Source: Hypholoma sublateritium FD-334 SS-4
Taxonomy: Eukaryota; Basidiomycota; Agaricomycetes; Agaricales; Strophariaceae
Reading direction: 5' to 3'
Assembly (NCBI GenBank): GCA_000827495.1
Contig: KN817523.1
Coordinates: 105,152 to 169,151 of the forward strand
DNA length: 64,000 nucleotides
Every line of letters starts with the position of its first letter. Within the stretch, counting starts at the first letter, position 1. The notes under the pieces are model-generated. The model ran no database searches. It saw only the letters and a list, made by a program, of their open reading frames with translations, and was not told the origin of the DNA. The position numbers were made by a program, and so were the translations under genes. Of the stretch, positions 36,664-50,006 are shown piece after piece.

Positions 36664-39600
36664 CTTTAGCGCAGGCAGAATGCGGAACGGGAAACGGGAA
36701 CGTGAAAATGGCGGAGAGAGGAACAGCGGGAACGCAAGAGAGAGATAAATAAAAGAGAGAGAGAGAGTTGATCGAGGGCCGCATCTTGTCCGAGGATATT
36801 AATGTGCGCCATAGAGCGCCCTCCTCATATGTCCGCATTAGGAAGGCCGTGCGTCTAATCAGGACGTCCCGCGCACGAACCAGAAGCCCGCGGCGCTGCT
36901 CCTAACTAGCCCCTGCCAACAGATGGCTTGCGCAACCAGGTCCCATTCGCTCGTATATTCCACCAGAAAGCACATAAACTATGTGTCGTACAAGGGCGTT
37001 CTCGCATTTCTGTCCATCGAACACGCATCAGCCCAACACCCCCTGTGCAAAAATAAATATCAACTCTGTCCCGCCGCCGAGGGTATGATATCTGTCCATC
37101 GCAACGCCGGAGGGATCACGGTCCATGTCACCCATCAACGTCAGTCGTGCTGCACGGATCGCCTAGCAGCGCGCCGCTGCCTGGCAGCGCGAATCCCACG
37201 AAAACGCTGTCGCCCAGCGCCACGTCGCGCGTCTGCGCTAGCGACCGGCGTCCGGAACACGTATAACGCAGAATTTCAGCTGCGAATGTGCGCGTCCAAG
37301 CGTCTTGCGCATTGCACGAGAAGCACTGCTGTGAAAAGCGAAACGTCTAGAGTATTTTACGGGTAGAATAGGTGGCATCGCTGCAGCATGCCGGCATATC
37401 TCAGACTGGACCTGCCAGCGGACGCACGACGGCTACGGCACACGCTCTATCTGGGCGATCCCAGGGAGCATCTCGTCGATCCCAAGAGGATAAATGACAC
37501 CTCGTATGCCGCTGCCCAGGCACTCAGTACCCACTTTGACTAAGCCCCGTTTCAGGCTACTCTCACCTGTACGGAATAATAATCGACTGCGTACTCCACG
37601 ACAATACCACGGCGATCTACCTTCGGGGGATGCACGCTCAAACACATAGATTAAATTCTCTATTACTCAATGGCGCTCGAAATTGCGCCGTCAATATTTC
37701 AATCGCCCACCAGCGCGTGCCCGTCAAAATTTTCTCACCAGAGCGCGCACCGGCGCTACTCCCCAGGTCCATATACCCCTCTCCATGCAGCGTCAATCCA
37801 GATAGTTCACAATCAAGCGCACCAAACTACCGCACAACGCGCCCGACTCCGCGTCGTCGACCCGCCTGGCCCCGGCCCGGCCCGCCCGCCCTATACCACA
37901 CGTTGACCGCACGCATGCAAACGCCTGCACGATCCCCGCCCGCTCACGTACACCTCTCTTCCGCGATCGTGCGCCCTCGATTCCATAACACACATACTAC
38001 GCCCACTTCCTACTCAGGGGCGCCGATCCGCTTCTGCGTCGTCTTCTCCCCATCGCTCTTCGCGCCTTCTCGTCGGCGTCAGGTGCCGGCAGCAGGCCCA
38101 GAAGGGGCGCGAAGAGGCGTGGCCGACCGCGTCCTTTAATAGTCTGCTCAGACTCTGTGCGTCTCAGGTCCAGCTTCTAAGGCGGGCGGGGGACATACTG
38201 GAACATGGCGCTGGAATTTGGAAGTACGGAAGCAGGTGCGCGGCGGTACCTAAGCGCCCGACGCACGCGAAGTAAGTATATGGGCGTCGGCACGGACATG
38301 CGCAATTCAATGCGCGGCTCTGGTCATGGGGTAGTTTTGCACGATGTGATGTGATACCGCTCGGAGATGTTTGGCCCGGTGGTGTGTTCATTCAAATTGT
38401 GGGCTGCGGTGAGAGCCTGGAAGGCGGAGAACTTCGGGGGGTCAATGATGCCACCGGTATCGAAACAGAAAAATGTTCTGGAAAGACGACATTTGAGGGG
38501 GGCGTTGTATTGTAGATGATCTGGTTGGAAGCATTGCATGTACGCTGAATCGCTCCATTCATTTTATACATGTCGTTTACCACCTACGTATCTATCCGAT
38601 CACACGTGCTCACGAGCTATCCAATTAGTTGTTCCACGGGGAGGAAAGCTATGATTCATGGCAGATTAAATTTACAGTCCACATATAAAGTGGGTTACTA
38701 TCAATTACTATACAATACAATTTCTTGTTCCCTCTTAGGCTCAGAATCATGGTTAATTGAGTGCAGCCAAGCACAACAGCTCTGCTGAGAGAAAAGTAAG
38801 TATGCCGTCGCGGTTCCTAAACAACCCATAACTGATACCTGGTAATCTGAAATGCGTTCCATGTTGTAGAAAGGTGTCACCTGTTTTTTTGGCCGCGTGG
38901 TCGAAATTATTACAGATTCCATAGGCCTCTCAAGTACTACCGATTTTTTGGCGCTTGGTGTTGATCGACGCGTCCGGCCGCCCGCGTCTGATTCTATTTA
39001 TAGAACTCACATGGTCGTGAGCGCACCTAAGTATTTTCTTTGCCAATTGTTTTTCCAGAACGTACACTTCTCTAAAGCGATTCAAATAAAAGCATCAGAG
39101 TGGTCTTTTTAATGTGCTACGTACGGTTGAGCAGTTGTAACGTTAGGGCCTAAAATCGATGCCATGTAGACCGGTCTTGAGCCGGCTGGAGCCGTTTCGG
39201 ACATCACCGGAGGTGTTGTGGTTCGCGTTTGGTTCAAGTTCGCGCCGCTTGATTTTCAACCACTTACACCGTCACCGTTGACCATCTCCAAGTTGCTTGA
39301 CTCTGTACATCCGACTCTCTGGGGTGTTCACAGGTCGTTTTTACTGAAACAGTGCCAGCTTGTGGACAACATAGCGCATCAACCATATCCTACTTGCGCA
39401 AATGATGCTCGAGGTTTTCTTCTTGGGCTGGCAACGACATATTCGTTCATACTCTAGGACGGCCAGAATCTATACTCCGAGCTCATGTACCAGAAACTAA
39501 ACAAGCAGGTCAAAGCCACAGCTTGCGCTGGTAGCACCGTTACGAGGTATCAGCTTCGACTCGGATCGGCCTGACTGCGCCAGCTTCGAATCGCTCGTCT

Positions 39601-40797
39601 GCTGGTCAGCATCATTGATGCTGCGAGGTACCTGGCTTTTTTCATGAGAAAAAAAGACCAATCGTACCCAGACTCCTCAAAGCATCGATCACTTTACAAT
39701 CGTGGTGTGCCAGGCTCTCGAGGAATGTCTCGACGCCATAGTTCAGCTACTGATTTCATCCTTTTGTCATATCTTCTCATCTTTCATCTTTTATTAGTAT
39801 CCCTGTCTCGCTGCTAGTCTTGCAGATTTTTTATTTTTCGCGGTTGGGTAGAATGTCTGGACGACCAGCCCTCAAGAGGATCACAATTGCCGAAGACTGT
39901 TTCTGTTTCCGTTATCTTCGTGCTTGCGCGCGATCATTAGCACCCGTCGAATTTACTCTGGATGGATGTGAACGTACTGGAACCTTCGGGCGACATGCGC
40001 ATGAAAATGCGAGATCGTAAACTCCCAAGCGACGATTCTGTCTTCACCCTCCGGGGCAGAAATCGTATGATCGGAGAAGCCTCTAAGGTGGCTGCCGAAC
40101 CCAGTCCACTCTCTACCTCCGAGGTAGAATCAAGTACAAACATGGAGAAGGCTGCTTGCAGCGGCAACTTGAATCCACTACACAGGTGGTCACTACACGG
40201 GTGGTCGGTTACAGAAGGATGGTCTAGGGGGTGTTTTTTGTCAAACCTTTCGAATCGAGTTTCTATCATTTTCATTACAATCCACCCGTAAATTGCGATC
40301 ATGAATCAATTGGTATATAGTTCTAAGTATCATCATTACTATCCGCGTTGCCGCAATCGAGCTTCTTCACAGCATCTGTGTAATAAACCTATAATGAAAG
40401 CGTACACATTATTTTCCCTGTTTTTTCCCCGACATTCGCTTTATGCTGCGACGATGAAGAGTAGGAGTTTTTTCTATAAAAACTGTTACGCTGACGCTCC
40501 GCATGGCGCGGCCGGCGATTTCCCGCCCTGGGCCACGGTCCCGCCACCGAATTGCTTCGGCTATGATCCACAAAGAGCTTGGAATTGGGTCATTTGATTT
40601 TTTTGAAAAGTCGGAAGTGGTATAAGTCAAGCGACCCCAACTGCATAAGTTCGCCCGTTGTATGTAGATGCATGAAAATAAATTTCTTCACCGAGCAGGC
40701 GCGGTGGTGCGGAGTTTTCGGAGAACCAATCTGTTGCGGGACCCGGCCGTTTGCAAGTACGACTTAGCTTGGACTTCCACCGAAGTTTCCTCTACAT
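36664..40797. other. 4.1-kb gene-poor region
   Basis: This lies upstream of the large membrane-protein gene and of the F-box gene. A GA dinucleotide-rich patch occurs at about 36736-36766. All open frames are short and lack motifs or splice-consistent partners. I see no gene I can support here. Confidence 0.5.
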
Positions 40798-42992
40798 ATG
40801 CATCTGGAACTATTCTCGCCCACTCCTCTACTCCTCTCAAGCAATAGCACACCTTCTCCGCTGGAAATTAAACGGATCCACCAAGCCATCGAACAAGCAG
40901 AGAAAATGGCTCTGGAGTTGAGAATCCGGCTCTCGGGGGAATCCGATGTCGATTGTAACCTAGTTGGCCGCCTGCTGGAGTCCCTCGATAACGGACCCAT
41001 TACTCGGCTTAGGAACAGGAAGACCTCACTGAAGAGGCAAATGAAAGAGGCATTATGCTTCGCTCATCGACACAGGGCAGTTATATCGGTCGTGAGGCGC
41101 ATCCCCACCGACATTCTCCTCGAGATATTTAGCTATCTGCTGCCTAAGATGCCATGCCACGATCATCCAGAACTTATTTCTGAATTTGTGGCATTCTGGA
41201 ACAAGAGAATCATTGACCTGTGGGCACTTTCTCAGGTATGCAGGGCGTGGAGGTCTGCGACACTACACATGAACGAATTTTGGGCCTATCTACCAGTTAT
41301 CCATATCAAGAATTTCAATGCGCAACCCTCAGAAATCGACGGTCAACTCGAGGTTATTAGAGAAATACTCCGACGATCCAAGGAAAAGCCAATCTCCCTC
41401 TTCGTATATGTCACGGACGTATATGTTGTTCCAGGCTTGAACCCCGTAATCGCCTTACTTCTTGACTGCTCCGACAGATGGGGAGCTGCTATTCTTGCGC
41501 TCTCGTGTTCAAGTCTTGCCTCAAACTTTTCCAGAATCAGCGGACATCTTGGGAAACTTAGGAGCCTGTCTATAATAGCTCTCGACCTACACTTACCGCC
41601 CGGGGTGGAGCATAATCTTCTGAATCTGACTTTATTCAAATATGCACCGTGGTTACGATGCATCTACTTTCGAGGCAACTGTGACTTTCCGTTTTATATG
41701 GGACTCCCTGTGAATCAGCTGTGCCATGTCGACACTAACAGTGCCATCGAGAAATTTACTAACATGCGGCACCCTCTCGACTCTCTAACGCTCTGTATAG
41801 CAACATATTTGAATTTTTGTTTGTTGATAAAGGAAAGCAAACTACGCCGACTTCACGTAATCGGGTTCAAATCCAGCCTGAGGAAGCTTAGCCTTGAGAA
41901 TTGGCGAGTATTTTGGATGACCATGCCTTTGGCAACAATCGAAGAGCTTCACATCGATTCCTACGAGATAAAATGTGTTTTACCTTGGGCCGCCGGTGTG
42001 GTATGTGCATTTCCGCAACTTACTGCACTGTGCATCCACACCGATACTGCATGCTCTGAATCGACATTGATACGAATCTTGGAGCGTACGCCCGCACTTA
42101 TCACGCTGAACATCTCGATTCCGTCGTTCCAGACCATCCTGGCTATTTCACATCACAACGCGGCCGCCCCGAAATTGGTTCCTAACTTGGAGGTCTGCAA
42201 TATCTTTGTTGAAGATATTGTTTATGATTGGTGTGGAAAGAGCGCATCGTTAAGGATCCTGGCTTCTCTGCGCTGCGAAAAGAATCCCAAAATCAAACAT
42301 CTTGGGGTGCACTTTCCTATAAACGGAAATGACCAAGGAAAACCATATCTGCTGTTACACCCACAGTCAAGACTGGAAGGCTGGAAACCCGATTCTGAGA
42401 CCGTAAAAATGTTGCAAAAGCTTGCGCTAGATCTCTTCGACGAACTCCCAGAAATCAATCCTTCTGCCAGTCACCTTAGTCGCACCACACTAGATTCTCA
42501 TGGCATACGGCGAGTTATGAAAATATTGTATATTCTGGATAGTATGCCGATCGCACATGCAGACTACGCCCATAATATCTATGTTAGTCAGAACTCTGCT
42601 CACAGCGAAATTTGATACTAAACATCTAATTATTGCAGGCCTCCGGAATTCATTTTGCCTTGAGAGATATCGCCGAGGGGAAGGCACTGAGCGATAACGA
42701 GCATCATTTTTCAGACTATGCCAAACCCATATTTTCCAAGTGGCAACCAGTTTTGGAGGAGGCGGCAAAACATCGGCATTGGGTTCTTCATGGAGATATG
42801 TCGCTGGTGTATATTCCCTTGGATGATGGTAATAGCAGACCTTCCTTTCAGTAAATTGTTCGTGCTAATAGTACTGGTTCAGCGCTCCGTATGTCCTCCG
42901 AGGCGCGCAACTCACTAGTATTTGGACTCCCAGCCATATCGGATTGGCCAGCTCATATCCTAAGTTCTTGGCCAGCATTATTACGTCGCTGA
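40798..42992 (+). CDS. F-box protein with leucine-rich-repeat-like body
   Basis: The first exon (40798-42582) alone encodes 595 residues. Two more exons (42639-42828, 42883-42992) have canonical borders (GTTAGT..TTGCAG; GTAATA..GTTCAG) and in-phase joins, giving 694 residues in all. The N-terminus is a short helix and coiled-coil stretch. The F-box is RIPTDILLEIFSYLLP, followed by LWALSQVCRAWRSATL, the standard Agaricomycete arrangement. The body has irregular leucine-rich strands (KLRSLSIIALDLHLPPG, LRKLSLENWRVFW). It would act as a substrate receptor of an SCF ubiquitin ligase; the target is unknown. If the introns are not used, the protein ends at 42615. Confidence 0.82.
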
Positions 42993-44180
42993 AGCGCCCT
43001 CTGGACATTTCATCACATTAATGGTGCTGGCAGTTGTGGCTTGCAATGATACATGTAGAGACGAGACATTGAAGATGTTGAAGATAGAATATTGGAAGCC
43101 AAAGGACAATTTGAAGCCAGCGATGACGCAAGTGAAAACGTCGCTGCGGTATGATCGATGTATACCGAAATATGAAATGAATTTGATGTGGTGCAGTACA
43201 CACGGTAATACATCAATGAGCTATCAAGCCAGCGCTAGTAGGATATACACGGGGAGCGTCCATGTCAAGCGTTTGTAGATCGTAAGAAGATGGTAACAAA
43301 GCAGGAACCAAAGTATGCCTGGACACACGGGCAGGGTACAGGAACAGAGAGTGAGAGTCGATTGTTCAAACCAGTATTTTCTAAAGAAAAAAAAAGGAAC
43401 AGCAGGCTGGAGAAACAAAAACATGACATAGACAGAGGGATAAGAGAAACAAGGCAGACGTAGACTTGGACAGATGTCCATTCAGATCGAGACTATACTG
43501 CGCTGTGGGAGGCATAGGAAGACACCCGAGGATCGACGAAAAGTGCTTTGGAGTGACGCAACGCCAGGGCAGAGGAAATACTTTGGACAGACTGCATGTT
43601 GACGCAGCAGTTCAAACTTCAGAGATACACCTTCCCATCTTTGACTTCGCTCCGTGGACGGCCCTTGAACAAGTACCCAGACAACAGAAAACACCGGCGT
43701 TCGGCTCACTGGCAGGAACTTTGAGATTTCGCTGGTCACAGATGTCGTGGTGATAAGCATGGACAAAGAGACAAGATTCAACCAGAATGGCTGCTAGCGC
43801 TGGCAGAATGCAACAGGGACAAGCAAGAGGAAGTAGGAGGTAGGAAACCGTGAAGACGTCGAAATGCAGGGCAGGCCGACCTGAGCATGAGTGAGGGCCT
43901 GATTCCCTCGTCGAGAGAACGGTCACCGGTCTAGGGCAGGCCTGAGTACTTGAGTGCCAGGTCCCGGGAATCACCGGGCGCAGGTTGGGTCCATGTCGGG
44001 AACGTCAGGCGGACCGTCACTGGCTCCTTGCCCTCCTGCCCCATGCTTCTGCGGTGGCTCTGAACTTTTTATGTCTTGGACTCTTTTGGGGGATTCAGAC
44101 CTCAGGAATAAAACCTCTGCTGCACTTTGCCTAGATCGCTGCCGTGAATCGCTCTGCGCTGCGGCTTGCTGTCACGGTCG
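42993..44180. other. intergenic
   Basis: No gene is supported. A purine-rich plus strand is seen at about 43260-43460, with only short frames. Confidence 0.45.
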
Positions 44181-44668
44181 CCACCACGGTCAATCCTTGG
44201 TTTTCGAGAACGCACAGCCTGTTGTAAATGCTTTTCAGGAGTCAGAATAAGCCATACTCCATTCAATCGGGGCATACGCGCAGCACGCACATGGACTGCA
44301 GACTGAACTTTCACCCGCCGTCGACTCATCACTTGCGATTTCTATCTAAGGGCAAAATGCGTCCTTGTTCTCTGATAATCGCTCCCCTTGGTCTCGTTGT
44401 GCCATCGATACGCTATGCTTCTATCCTCAAAATCAGAACTCCGAAAGCTCAGATACCCTTAAATTCCCCAACAATTGCCACGCTATGACTCGTTGAAAGC
44501 CTTAGAACACCCGAACTCGTCCACATCGCTTCCACCTGGACGCGAGGCTGATCTGTGGGACCAACACCCTGCAGACAATCGGCCGATCGCAGTCAGCCAC
44601 TCACCAGGATGCTGACTGAGACTGACATAGACGAAAAATCAGACAAACAAGGCCAACGCCCCGAATTC

Positions 44669-44675
44669 TATATAA
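44669..44675 (+). promoter_or_regulatory. TATA box of duplicated locus, copy A
   Basis: The sequence TATATAA lies within a block that is conserved in the inverted partner (minus strand 54748-54754), including the following AGCCTGTCCCCGCCGCC and a C/T-rich leader. Conservation of box and leader suggests a transcribed unit. Confidence 0.5.
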
Positions 44676-45482
44676 GCCTGTCCCCGCCGCCCTCACTTCT
44701 TTCTCTCAAACCACCACCTTCTTCCTTTCTCGCGATAGGGTGCGATGGAAAACCGTGTTATCAGACGACCGCCTTCGACTTGCTACAATCTATTCACCAT
44801 CCTCTGTGATGATTCTCGTATCACTTCGCTTTCAATAGAGGCATACGCGACATCGCCTCCCTGAAGGAGTTTGAAGCAAGTAAACTCTACCCACACCCTT
44901 CTTGTAAAGACTTATCCAAGCCATCGCAGAAGAACACAGCCGAATCACGGGCGAGTGGCGCATGAAATTCTGCTACAATTGATCCCCACCGATCCTCGAC
45001 GTCGACAATGACACCTTTCCGTAGCTAGACGCTACCTTTTTATGGATCCTGGACGTCAAAGTAAGCGGGACTTCTCCGGATTGTCCGAATATTGATTGAC
45101 TTAGGTATATTGTTAGAGCACAGGCGTCCACATCTCACAAAGCACTATTCGATACTGTCTTCGGCCATTACCCCACTCAATCCAACATCGACATGGATCC
45201 ACTATTGTGAGGATTGATACTAGGAATCACGGAGGTGCATACTGTAAGCTCGTCATTTATCTGCGAAACCTTTCATCCAATAATATGTTGTCGTGCAGGA
45301 AGTCGCCCCCTCCCCCCGCCCCTCACCAATTTATCTGCAACCTCATATTGTCGACGCTTTCTTTCTTATGAATGTATGTCGTGTTTTTCATGTTTTTCCC
45401 TTTGAATCCACTGACATCGAGATCAGTATCTCCTCATTTCTTCCGTTATCTCCCTTCTTCTGAACTTCGTACTATTGCGTGA

Positions 45483-45782
45483 TTGCGTGATTTTTTTATG
45501 TACGAAGATGTGGACATGAGCCCAGCCAGCCATCGCGAGGATTCCAGAAGAACAGGCCCTTCGATAGACGAGACGGGCAGAGATGCAGGCGACACGACCG
45601 TCGTCTGTATCAAAGGTTATACTCCGTTACTACCATTCAGAGAGGGTAAGGTACCTCCCTCTCTGCGTGTCGCTAGCCGGATGCGCCGCCGTCTTTCCCT
45701 CGCCATAAAAAAAAAAAAGAGCAAAGAGAAAAAAAAAAAAAAGGGACATAGGCGAGGGTCGAAGGGTGGACAGAAAAGTTAA
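45483..45782 (+). CDS. 99-residue open frame in the conserved core, copy A
   Basis: The frame encodes MSPASHREDSRRTGPSIDET and continues to a very basic end (RMRRRLSLAIKKKK). The same frame, nearly residue for residue, is open in copy B (53961-53665, minus). The poly-Lys part comes from two A-runs, which could equally mark a non-coding poly(A) tract. No family is known, and whether it is translated is uncertain. Confidence 0.3.
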   Translation: MRDFFMYEDVDMSPASHREDSRRTGPSIDETGRDAGDTTVVCIKGYTPLLPFREGKVPPSLRVASRMRRRLSLAIKKKKSKEKKKKKGHRRGSKGGQKS

Positions 45783-46080
45783 AGTACGGGTGAAAGGCCT
45801 GTGCGGTGCCAACGCACCATCTCGAGCGACCATTCCACCCTCATCCTCTGGGGTGGAATTTGAACGAATGGAGAAGGCTGTTTGGGTCCCCTGTGGGCTC
45901 GAACGGTGCGAATCCTCGACATGGCTGGCTGGTGGCTGCGGGATCGGCGTGGACTTTGATTCTTTCTCTATCGCTTTGGCGCCCATTTTTTCCAATAGTT
46001 CCTGCGATTGTTGTATTTGTATTCTCTTGCATTGCGCCTCCTAGTCGTTGCATTCATTTTCGAATGAACATAATTATTGT

Positions 46081-47735
46081 GGCAAAATCACTGGACTTTG
46101 GGTGCTACGTATTATGAATTCATTCAACTCTAAATTACACAACACTATACCATTCCACCGCAAGCCCCACACGATCAGCAAAAAACACGGACGCAGAGGT
46201 AGAAGCATAACCCGGGCCCAAACTCACACCACGCCAAGTTCCAACAACACACCGCATATTCGCACCGTGACGCCCGACTGCACGACCAACAACGCGCTGC
46301 GCGTTTCGGCCCTTCTGGGGAACTGCGGCACAGCAGGGGGGACGAGCAGGAGGCGGAGAGCGGCGGAGGGATTAGCGCGCGGGGCGTCCGCGGTAGGTAA
46401 ATACGTACGAAAGTATGGACAGAAAGGTGAAGGGCGTGGAGTGAAGAGCAGAAAACTGAACTGAAGCCGGTGCATAAAGGCCACAAAAAGCAGAAAAAGC
46501 TAGGAGAGAAGGAGCGGGAACAAGACGAAGCGGCGAGAACACACCAGTACGAACAACCCGCCAAACGCCAGATGTTCGGACGTGCGTCGTGGAAGTTCGT
46601 AGCAAGCAAGATGAGCTCGCGAACAATTCCGAGTCAGTTCGAGCGGCCATGCGGCCCGGTGTCGCGTCGCCGCCGGGACTCTTTTCAAGTCACCACTGAG
46701 TTGTCTACGACCTGTTTCTCCCGCATCCTTCTTGTGTAAGCCCATCTGTATCAGTACATGTTCATCATCTAGGCGATGCGTGGGCCACTTCAGGTCTTTG
46801 GAGACTCGGAATGAACGGATCACCCATGTCAACCCGTTACCCAACAAATCATGTTGAGTCCTGCACAAATCCACAAACCAGTCGCTGTTGGACTCGGACT
46901 GGTTTTATTCTAGCCCCCTTATTTTCTAGGCATAAATATCAAGCTCTCGTCTATAAAATCACTCTGGAATGAGAATACGAAGATCCGAAGCGCTCGCGCT
47001 CCCAGTACCTCTGCTTTGATTCTACTTGGCGATCCTCAATGTGTCAACTGGAGCCGCGTCAATCCCCAACTTTCAAACCGACAATCCCGTTTCTCCCTGA
47101 AGCATTGTATCAGAATAAACTGTAACCTCCTGGACGCCATTCATGCCAATGAAACTATGCGGAGCCTTTCACTCGTCTCCTCCCCGACTAGTACTATCTA
47201 CAGACAACGCCCTGCTTTTTGACATGCGGTTCTCGTCTAGATCTGGCCTTCTGGCTGCTGAGATTACCGAACCCCTCAAGTTTTCACGTTCTGGCACGTT
47301 GACAAGTTTGCAAAGTACGTGGTCGTCCTCGTCGCTTCTCCCTGCGCCGCGGGCTGGTCCTCAAAGTCACTCGGCTAGAACAGACGACAAACCATGAACC
47401 ACAGTCGATTCCTGAACTCTTTGTGTGTGTGCATGCCCCTGTCGCCGTCGCCTCCTCTCTATTTAGTAGGCCGCCGCAGCGGTGGCCTACTGCCACCCCG
47501 ATACGGCCACAATGCGATGGCTGGCGTCGTCTATTAAATTTAAAGTGTCCACACAACCCCATTCTTCATAAATACCGCCCTCGAACACCAATCTGGTGGC
47601 ACTACTCCTCACCGCCGCCCGCCAATTCCAACGCCTTCTGAAACCCCAATCGATTCCCAGCACCTATCAAAGTAAATCATAACCTTCACACCCAAATCAT
47701 CGAGTGGTCCTCGTACTGACGTGCTACCCTACAAG
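46081..47735. other. intergenic
   Basis: Short frames only (for example 46175-46609, minus), Cys/Ser/Arg-rich and without motifs. The 3' half is the upstream region of the small-protein gene at 47736. Confidence 0.45.
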
Positions 47736-48086
47736 ATGGTCGTCCAGATGGTCGGCTACCGCTTCAAAACCGACCAGATGATCCGCCTCGCGAAGGGCGT
47801 CACGGGCGGCGACGTGACGAACATCGAGGACGCGTGGGGGTACCTCATGATGCCGTTCGACGACCACCCCGAGCGCTACGTGCTGCACCTCGTCTCCGCG
47901 GACCCCGTCGCGCCGCACTTCGAGGAGGTCAACGTGATCTTCGTGATCTTCGCGAACTACAAGTCGCGCCCGATGAAGTTCGCGACGTGCCGTGCGCTGC
48001 CGCGCTTTGCGCAGGCGGCGGAGTATCTGCGGACGCATGGGATTACGGAGGTGGATGAGCTGAAGCTCATGCGGCTGTATGTGTAG
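47736..48086 (+). CDS. small conserved protein, 116 residues, paralog of 52918-53268 (family unknown)
   Basis: An intronless frame of 116 residues starts MVVQMVGYRFKTDQMIRLAK and ends TEVDELKLMRLYV. It aligns end to end with the 116-residue product at 52918-53268. Shared blocks are VGYRF/IGYRF, RLAKGV/RLAKGM, the hydrophobic strand VNVIFVIF/ANIIFIIW, and EYLRTHGITEVDELKLM/DFLRAKGFSEIDEWRLI. There is no signal peptide or membrane segment; it appears to be an alpha/beta cytosolic fold. The start at 47736 was chosen because the paralog begins at the same residue. Codon use is strongly C/G-ending, unlike the paralog. I do not recognise the family and give no function. Confidence 0.75.
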   Translation: MVVQMVGYRFKTDQMIRLAKGVTGGDVTNIEDAWGYLMMPFDDHPERYVLHLVSADPVAPHFEEVNVIFVIFANYKSRPMKFATCRALPRFAQAAEYLRTHGITEVDELKLMRLYV

Positions 48087-50006
48087 GCCGTGTCCTGGAT
48101 TTGCGTACCCGCCGCTGGTCGATGCTACTCTTTCTTCCGTCATCAGCTTAGTGGAATTATTCTCGCTCATTGTATCAGCATGACTAGCTCAGTGTATTTG
48201 GCGTATGACGTACTTTTATATATTATTTACTGTGGGTTTATATAGTCGCTGTGCTGGGCTGCGCGCGGCCTCGCCATCTCGATTTTGGAAATTTGATTCG
48301 CCACGCCGCGGGGCGTGGTGTGGCATTGAGCTGATAACACTAGGTCGCTGCGCACCCTCCTACGAGTCGAGGCGAAAAAGGGCGCATGTATAGCGTGCAT
48401 CCGCGCCGAACATGCGCAATTTGTTCAATAGCCCCCCGTCATGGGACGGCGATCGCGTCCCTATGCATCGGCCCCGCGATTGAATTTCTCACCAGCGAGT
48501 GGATTCTAGAGTATTCGGCGCGCAGCGCGGGACCGCCCGGCTGTCGGCACACAAATAGCGCGCGTGGATGTGGATCGACGGGCAGAAGCGGCGTGGGCCC
48601 GTCCCGGCGTGCGCGCGGGCTCGGGCGTGGTAATCAGGGGGGAGGGCGCGGGCGTCGCATGCGCAGGGAAGGACGCGGTATTTATAGAGCGGGCTCCTAT
48701 CGCGTGCGGGGTGCATCCCGGGCCTGGGCTGGGTTATGTATTTACATAGATAATTGGTGAGTGGGCAGACGCAGCGTGAGTCGCACGCGCAGGGGATGCG
48801 GAAGGACACGGTATTTATAGGGCGGGCTCCTATCGCGTGCGGGGTGCGCATACCGGAACTGTATTTAGATAATTGGCAAGTGGTGTGTGCGTGCCGGTGC
48901 GCGGACGGTCGTTGTCTCGATGGCGATCGCGCCGCGCGGTGTACGTCGCTATGCAGCGCGATGCGCGGGCGGTGGCTGTGGGCGCGCACTTGACGCGGGC
49001 GGCAGGGCGAGGTGTCCCCGGCTCGACGGGCGTGGGCGGGATAAATGTCATTGTATGCGCATTTCGTCGACGTGTGACGTTCGTTCGCACCGGCTGTACA
49101 TAGATGATAGGTAGGTCTGCGGCAGCGCGCTGGCCGGCACGTCTAATGATTCAGACGCCCACGCGGGCGCGGGCTTCGGACGCAGTGCCAGCGCGGGCGG
49201 GGGCACGCGTGCGTGTGCGCAGGCGGGTGCCGTTTCTCCGGAGGGGGCACGCGGGACGGCGTGTGATAAGTAGCGGGGGCGGCGCGCGCGTGGGGCACGC
49301 ACGGGCATCGCACGGGCAGCTATTTCGGGCGTATCTAATTTATGTCCCGGATTGGCTGTGCACGGGCGGCAGGCTGCGGGAGTGCGCGCAGGCCGGTGGT
49401 GCTGTCAGCGCAGGTGCTGGGAGTGGTTTAGTGCGCGGCGCTCGACGGGTGTTAGGCAGGCGTATCGCTGGGAATGGGCAGACGTATCAGTATCACTGGG
49501 AGTAGGCACAGGCATATCGCTGGGCTGGGCTGGCGTCAAGCTCGGCGATTTGGGCTTGGTTCTGGCCCCGTGCGTGCAGCGGACTCTGTGCGGCGGCGGA
49601 CAGATGACACTAGGTGGGAGCGAGCGAGGTGCCAGCAGCGCAGCGGTGACGTGTATGACATGGGGGATGACGCGGAAGGCTCGATGCTCGCGATGAATGG
49701 GCCTGTATTCACCTGGGGCGGCGCTGGGTGGCGACAGGAGGCGGAGAGCGCTAGCGGGGCTGAGCGGGCGTTGCGCCGGCGGTGCTGATGCGTTTCGGAA
49801 AAAAGATGGGTGTCATGCGCAGTGTTTGCGGGTGTTTTGATCGGGGGGTTCTGGGAGTATAATAGGGCCACGTATACACTTGATCGCGCACGCACTCCCT
49901 CCGCCCTCCACGTAGTCCTGCCCTTTGGCCGCAGCAGTTGACTCACCCCAGGCCTTTCTTTATCCCGCCTCGCCACACTTCCTCCTTCCTCCATACCACA
50001 ACCACA
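48087..50006. other. GC-rich intergenic region upstream of the bZIP gene
   Basis: About 1.9 kb rich in CG dinucleotides with scattered TATTTATAG-like boxes and the direct repeat listed separately. Many frames are open on both strands because of the composition. None has protein features. Confidence 0.5.
48664..48870 (+). repeat. two-copy direct repeat with TATTTATAG core
   Basis: Unit 1 (about 48664-48716) and unit 2 (about 48798-48848) share GGTATTTATAG, GCGGGCTCCTATCGCGTGCG and GGGTGC. A second shared block (TAGATAATTGG) follows each unit. The spacing is about 133 bp, so it may be a tandem array of about 133-bp units reduced to two copies. Confidence 0.7.

Larger units (their letters stand above)
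44180..46080 (+). repeat. duplicated locus, copy A (inverted partner at 53.35-55.2 kb)
   Basis: About 1.9 kb can be aligned by eye to the reverse complement of 53350-55200. Shared landmarks in order are: CTATCTAAGGGCAAA, GCCACGCTATGACTCGTTGAA, CGGCCGATCGCAGTCAGCCA, CTATATAAGCCTGTCCCCGC (TATA), a GTAA..GCAG intron, ACATCGACATGGA, CGAGATCAGTAT, and the core at 45450-45955. In copy A the second exon-like block is shifted by 2 nt against copy B and runs into a stop, so it looks decayed. No known protein family was recognised. Confidence 0.8.

Noticed and set aside
47724..48170. Minus-strand frame of 148 residues
   Set aside because: It is antisense to the 116-residue gene at 47736, whose paralogy supports the plus strand.
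48087..50006. Several GC-rich open frames of 75-130 residues on both strands
   Set aside because: All frames are open at once because of CG composition; none shows a domain, signal peptide or splice-consistent partner.
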